Source: an uncultured Blautia sp. (GTDB lineage Bacteria > Bacillota > Clostridia > Lachnospirales > Lachnospiraceae). Taken from it: DNA of 10,575 nucleotides. The stretch is from positions 1-10,575 of the forward strand of contig CAKROE010000080.1 of assembly GCA_934371915.1 (NCBI GenBank), written 5' to 3'. Below the pieces are notes generated by a model that saw only the letters and a list, made by a program, of their open reading frames with translations, was not told where the DNA came from and searched no databases. How positions within the stretch are numbered: position 1 is the stretch's first letter; every line of letters starts with the position of its first letter. Shown here piece after piece: positions 8,185-10,575 of the stretch. The position numbers and the translations under genes are program-made.

Positions 8185-8214
8185 TTGACAAGCACTATTA
8201 TAGTCCTGTATCAT
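8185..8214 (+). promoter_or_regulatory. Sigma-70-type promoter for the YkgJ-family gene (TTGACA-18-TATCAT)
   Basis: A perfect -35 TTGACA (8185-8190) is followed by 18 bases and TATCAT (8209-8214, 5 of 6 matches to TATAAT). Transcription would begin near 8221, giving a leader of about 43 bases with AGAGGA (8252-8257) before the ATG at 8264. The promoter lies on top of the divergent exporter promoter (8197-8225). Its spacer holds the dyad at 8191-8207. Confidence 0.7.
8191..8207. other. Imperfect 17-base dyad between divergent promoters, possible operator
   Basis: The sequence AGCACTATTATAGTCCT is symmetric about base 8199, with 7 of 8 base pairs matching (only 8193/8205 fails). It fills the spacer of the plus promoter and covers the -10 of the minus promoter, a position from which a bound dimer could block or remodel both. 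No regulator gene is next to it in this window. AT-rich promoter DNA gives some dyads by chance, so the operator role is inference. Confidence 0.4.
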
Positions 8215-8225
8215 AAGTCATGCAA
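8197..8225 (-). promoter_or_regulatory. Sigma-70-type promoter for the ABC exporter operon (TTGCAT-17-TATAAT)
   Basis: On the minus strand, TTGCAT (8220-8225) precedes a perfect TATAAT (8197-8202) with the ideal 17-base spacing. Transcription would start near 8190, about 33 bases before the ATG at 8157. The promoter overlaps the plus-strand promoter of the YkgJ gene, so the two should compete for polymerase. Confidence 0.75.
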
Positions 8226-8263
8226 GTAATATAGGAACAGTATAGGAAGAAAGAGGAAAATCT

Positions 8264-8935
8264 ATGCGACGTGAAGTAACACTGGAAGAAATTTCAGATG
8301 GCAAATTATATGATGCAAATGATATGGTAAAAGCGGACTGTCAGGACTGCAAAGGCTGCTGTGACTGCTGTAAGGGGATGGGGGATTCTGTGCTCCTGGA
8401 TCCGTATGATGTCTGTCGATTGAGCCGGGGCCTTCAGAGAACTCCTGAAGACTTGATCGGCAATGTACTGGAACTTGGCATTTCAGACGGAAATATTCTT
8501 CCGCATCTTGCGATGAAAGGAGCAGAAGAACAATGTGTGTTCCTGAATGGCGAGGGAAGATGCTCGATTCATGAAATCCGTCCGGGATTCTGCCGTTTGT
8601 TCCCGCTCGGAAGATATTATTCGGAAGATGGTTTTAAATATATTTTGCAGATCCATGAATGCGCGAAGAAAAACCGTTCAAAAATCAAAGTAAAAAAATG
8701 GCTGGATACATCGGATCTGAAACAATATGAAAAATTTGTATGGGAGTGGCATCAGTTTCTTCTTGATGTACAGGAGGTTTTTTATCAGACAGAAGATGCG
8801 GATCTTATTAAGAATCTGAATATGTATGTACTCAGTCGCTTCTATTATAAAGAGTACGATGCGAAAAAAGATTTCTATGAACAGTTTTATGAACGGCTTG
8901 AAGAAGCAAAAAAACTTCTGAGTCTTGGTGTGTGA
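8264..8935 (+). CDS. YkgJ/CxxCxxCC family cysteine-cluster protein
   Basis: This 223-residue soluble protein belongs to the YkgJ/UPF0153 family (PF03692), thought to bind a metal such as zinc or iron through clustered cysteines. No reaction is established. The cluster CxxCxxCCxCC spans residues 26-36, followed by KGMGDSVLLDPYDV and C51. A second set follows: C91, C100 and C110 in a GRCSIHEIRPGFCRLFPLGR block (98-117), then C133. The C-terminal 85 residues are rich in aromatic and charged residues and look helical, with no cysteines. There is no signal peptide or membrane span. The start at 8264 has AGAGGA (8252-8257) 6 bases upstream. The gene is monocistronic: its promoter is at 8185-8214, and its terminator hairpin (8910-8954) begins inside its last nine codons. 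It diverges from the ABC exporter and converges on the folate genes. The family is secure, but the function is unknown. Confidence 0.92.
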   Translation: MRREVTLEEISDGKLYDANDMVKADCQDCKGCCDCCKGMGDSVLLDPYDVCRLSRGLQRTPEDLIGNVLELGISDGNILPHLAMKGAEEQCVFLNGEGRCSIHEIRPGFCRLFPLGRYYSEDGFKYILQIHECAKKNRSKIKVKKWLDTSDLKQYEKFVWEWHQFLLDVQEVFYQTEDADLIKNLNMYVLSRFYYKEYDAKKDFYEQFYERLEEAKKLLSLGV

Positions 8936-8954
8936 CCGGGACTCAGAAGTTTTT
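8910..8954. terminator. Bidirectional terminator overlapping the end of the YkgJ-family gene
   Basis: AAAAACTTCTGAGTC (8910-8924) pairs perfectly with GACTCAGAAGTTTTT (8940-8954). Two T-G wobbles and two G-C pairs extend the stem to a seven-base loop (8929-8935) that ends with the stop codon TGA of the YkgJ-family gene. The plus strand has a T run at 8950-8954, with another at 8958-8962. The minus strand has seven T residues (complement of 8908-8914). The convergent folB-folK gene stops at 8961, 6 bases from the stem, so both genes should end here. Confidence 0.92.
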
Positions 8955-8960
8955 GCATTT

Positions 8961-9785
8961 TTAATTGTTTTTTGAAGGAAGCTCATTAAGAAGCTGATGG
9001 ATGGTTTTGTTCAGAACCGGATGACGATAATACGGGGCAATCTCATCCAGCGGTTTCAGCACAAAATCACGGTTTTCCATATCAATATGCGGGATATGGA
9101 GATCCGGTGTATCAATGATCTCATTGTCATAGAATAAAATATCCAGATCAAGGGTACGAGGTCCCCAGTGAATGATACGTTCTCTGTTTGCGGCAGCTTC
9201 CAGTTCATGGAGACGGTCAAGCAGTTCCCAGGGAGTCAGAAGAGTACGGAGACGGAGTATACCATTGAGAAATTCATCCTGCTCAACGCCTCCATATGGT
9301 TCGGTGACAAGATATTCTGACACAGCTTCGACTTCACAGTCCGGAGTGTCCTTAAGACCCTGAATACCATCATCGATATATTTCTTTTTGTCCCCCAGAT
9401 TGGAACCAAAAGCAACATAAGCGGTGTGCCATCCACGTGTGATTTCTACAGCAACTGTATCAAGCGGAAGACCGACAGGTGCCCATGGTTTTTCGATACG
9501 AAGAGTAATTGCATTCATCAGCGGGAATTCATGCAGGAGCATCTGACAGAGGCTTTCAGCAAGTGTTTCCAGAAGTTTGTAGGTATGCTCTTTGGCAAAT
9601 TTTGCAATCATCTGGCTGACTTCTCCGTAATGAATAGAGGCAGTCAGATCATCCGTCAGACCGGCTTTACGTGTACTGGTATAAAGTTTTGCTGATACGA
9701 TGAATTTCTGACCGAGTACATTTTCTTCCGGAAAAACTCCGTGGTTAGCAAAAATCTCAAGATTTTTGATCTCAATAATATCCAT
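8961..9785 (-). CDS. folB-folK: Bifunctional dihydroneopterin aldolase / HPPK (FolB-FolK fusion)
   Basis: This 274-residue cytosolic enzyme joins two folate steps. Residues 1-118 are dihydroneopterin aldolase (FolB), which makes 6-hydroxymethyl-dihydropterin. The domain shows NHGVFPEE (14-21), Y53 in YGEV, and the catalytic-type K99 in EKPWAP. Residues about 120-274 are hydroxymethyl-dihydropterin pyrophosphokinase (FolK), which adds pyrophosphate from ATP. The start of this domain, AFGSNLGDK (125-133), and its signature WGPRTLDLDIL (207-217) are present. In the signature, D213 and D215 are the magnesium-binding pair. The two domains are joined almost directly, near W119. The ATG at 9785 has AAAAGGAA (9795-9802) 9 bases upstream. 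It follows folP by 27 bases in the same direction, so the product of FolK passes to an enzyme from the same mRNA. Similar fusions are known in other bacteria. The transcript ends at the hairpin at 8910-8954. Confidence 0.97.
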   Translation of the reverse strand: MDIIEIKNLEIFANHGVFPEENVLGQKFIVSAKLYTSTRKAGLTDDLTASIHYGEVSQMIAKFAKEHTYKLLETLAESLCQMLLHEFPLMNAITLRIEKPWAPVGLPLDTVAVEITRGWHTAYVAFGSNLGDKKKYIDDGIQGLKDTPDCEVEAVSEYLVTEPYGGVEQDEFLNGILRLRTLLTPWELLDRLHELEAAANRERIIHWGPRTLDLDILFYDNEIIDTPDLHIPHIDMENRDFVLKPLDEIAPYYRHPVLNKTIHQLLNELPSKNN

Positions 9786-9812
9786 TTATTTTTATTCCTT
9801 TTAGTTGTTCTG

Positions 9813-10575
9813 TTATTTAATATTTCGACCGAGAATCGCTTCGGTCATCAGTACGGCACGTCTGTTTTCTTTTACGTCATGGACACGTACAAAAGCACAG
9901 CCTTTCATAACACCGATTACAGATGTGGCAATCGTTCCCTCGACACGCTGGTCAACCGGAAGATCAAGTGTAAGACCAATCATGGATTTACGGGAAGTAC
10001 CAAGAAGTACCGGGAATCCGAGATGCTGAAAAAGTTCCAGATGATTCATGGTTTCAAGGTTCATTTCATACGTTTTTCCGAATCCGACACCCGGGTCAAG
10101 AATGATACGTTCGTCTTTGATGCCGGCCTTGCGCGCGATGTTTACGCATTCCTGGGTTTCGGTAAGCATGTCGGTGAGAAAATTGTTGTATTCTGTGTTG
10201 GCTTTGTTGTGCATCAGACAGCAGGCTACATCATGTTTTGCGATTACACCTGCCATTTCCGGATCATATTTCAGTCCCCATACGTCATTGACAAGATCCG
10301 CACCTGCCTGTACGGCGACGTCAGCAACACTTCCTTTATATGTATCTACAGAAATCGGAATATCAAAATGTTTGCGAAGTGCTTCGATGACCGGAACGAC
10401 GCGGGCAGCTTCTTCCTCGGCACTGACCGGAGTATGTCCAGGACGAGTGGATTCACCACCGACATCCAAAATATCCACACCGTCTGCAATCATAGCCTCG
10501 GCATGCTTCAGCGCGTGATCCATGGAGTTCCATTTGCCACCGTCAGAGAAAGAATCCGGGGTTACATTCAGGATT
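9813..10575 (-). CDS. folP: Dihydropteroate synthase, 5' end off the right edge
   Basis: FolP condenses 6-hydroxymethyl-dihydropterin pyrophosphate with p-aminobenzoate to give dihydropteroate, and is the target of sulfonamides. The window holds 253 codons. The frame stays open to the right edge and begins with ILNVTPDSFSDGG, the first family signature, so roughly 15-25 N-terminal residues are missing. The internal ATG at 10523 is therefore not the start. Other conserved blocks, numbered within the fragment, are DVGGESTRPG (37-46), SVDT (75-78), NDVWG (96-100), DPGVGFGKT (160-168), GTSRKS (192-197) with its pterin-contacting Lys and Arg, and RVHD (230-233). The ESTRPG loop appears normal, with no insertion there. 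folB-folK follows 27 bases downstream, and the operon promoter lies outside the window. Confidence 0.97.
   Translation of the reverse strand, partial: ILNVTPDSFSDGGKWNSMDHALKHAEAMIADGVDILDVGGESTRPGHTPVSAEEEAARVVPVIEALRKHFDIPISVDTYKGSVADVAVQAGADLVNDVWGLKYDPEMAGVIAKHDVACCLMHNKANTEYNNFLTDMLTETQECVNIARKAGIKDERIILDPGVGFGKTYEMNLETMNHLELFQHLGFPVLLGTSRKSMIGLTLDLPVDQRVEGTIATSVIGVMKGCAFVRVHDVKENRRAVLMTEAILGRNIK

Noticed and set aside
8158..8214. Upstream start of the exporter subunit at 8214
   Set aside because: It lies between the -10 and -35 of the operon promoter, upstream of the likely transcription start. The ATG at 8157 has a strong GGAGGAA.
8230..8248. Direct repeat TATAGGAA (8230-8237 and 8241-8248) in the leader of the YkgJ-family gene
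   Set aside because: It is only eight bases, purine-rich and close to the ribosome binding site; chance is a sufficient explanation, although the 11-base spacing is about one helical turn.
1..10575. tRNA, rRNA, CRISPR array, insertion sequence, prophage or attachment site
   Set aside because: No cloverleaf-like tRNA, regular spaced repeats, transposase, integrase or terminal inverted repeats could be seen, and genes fill nearly all of the window.

Overview
The window looks like chromosomal DNA of a low-to-moderate GC Gram-positive anaerobe of the Bacillota, most likely a gut Lachnospiraceae-type Clostridium relative. This is inferred from strong GGAGG-type ribosome binding sites, consensus and extended -10 promoters, a FolB-FolK fusion next to folP, a long PurC, and small cysteine-rich proteins (C_GCAxxG_C_C and YkgJ/CxxCxxCC families). 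No species can be named from the sequence alone. Coding density is high. I see no tRNA, rRNA, CRISPR array, insertion sequence, phage gene or attachment site.

Layout, left to right. (1) Bases 1-1247, minus: a CNNM/CBS/CorC 'hemolysin-like' membrane protein, cut by the left edge. It lies 27 bases downstream of purC (1275-2147, minus), so the two are probably cotranscribed. (2) 2215-3933, minus: a c-di-GMP protein with a degenerate GGDEF domain (GGDHF), an EAL domain with all catalytic residues, and a C-terminal PAS-like region. (3) 4086-4499, plus: a C_GCAxxG_C_C family protein. It diverges from the EAL gene across a 152-base AT-rich gap that holds one clear promoter for each direction. (4) A hairpin terminator at 4552-4602 separates it from the convergent ABC operon. 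(5) 4616-8157, minus: two half-transporters overlapping by ATGA. They form a heterodimeric type IV ABC exporter with one canonical and one degenerate ATP site. (6) 8264-8935, plus: a YkgJ-type cysteine-cluster protein, divergent from the exporter. The exporter and YkgJ promoters physically overlap, with an imperfect dyad between them. (7) 8961-10575, minus: a folate block, folP (cut by the right edge) followed by a folB-folK fusion. It converges on the YkgJ gene and shares a terminator whose 5' arm lies inside the YkgJ coding sequence.

FolP, FolB and FolK carry out consecutive or adjoining steps of dihydropteroate synthesis, and PurC acts in purine synthesis. The EAL protein would lower c-di-GMP. 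The exporter substrate and the roles of the two cysteine-rich proteins cannot be read from the sequence. Most of the window is ordinary housekeeping and accessory content. The parts most worth a second look are the overlapping divergent promoters with a dyad at 8185-8225, the stop codon sitting in a terminator loop at 8910-8954, and the domain order of the EAL protein. I did not find a clear undescribed multi-gene system.
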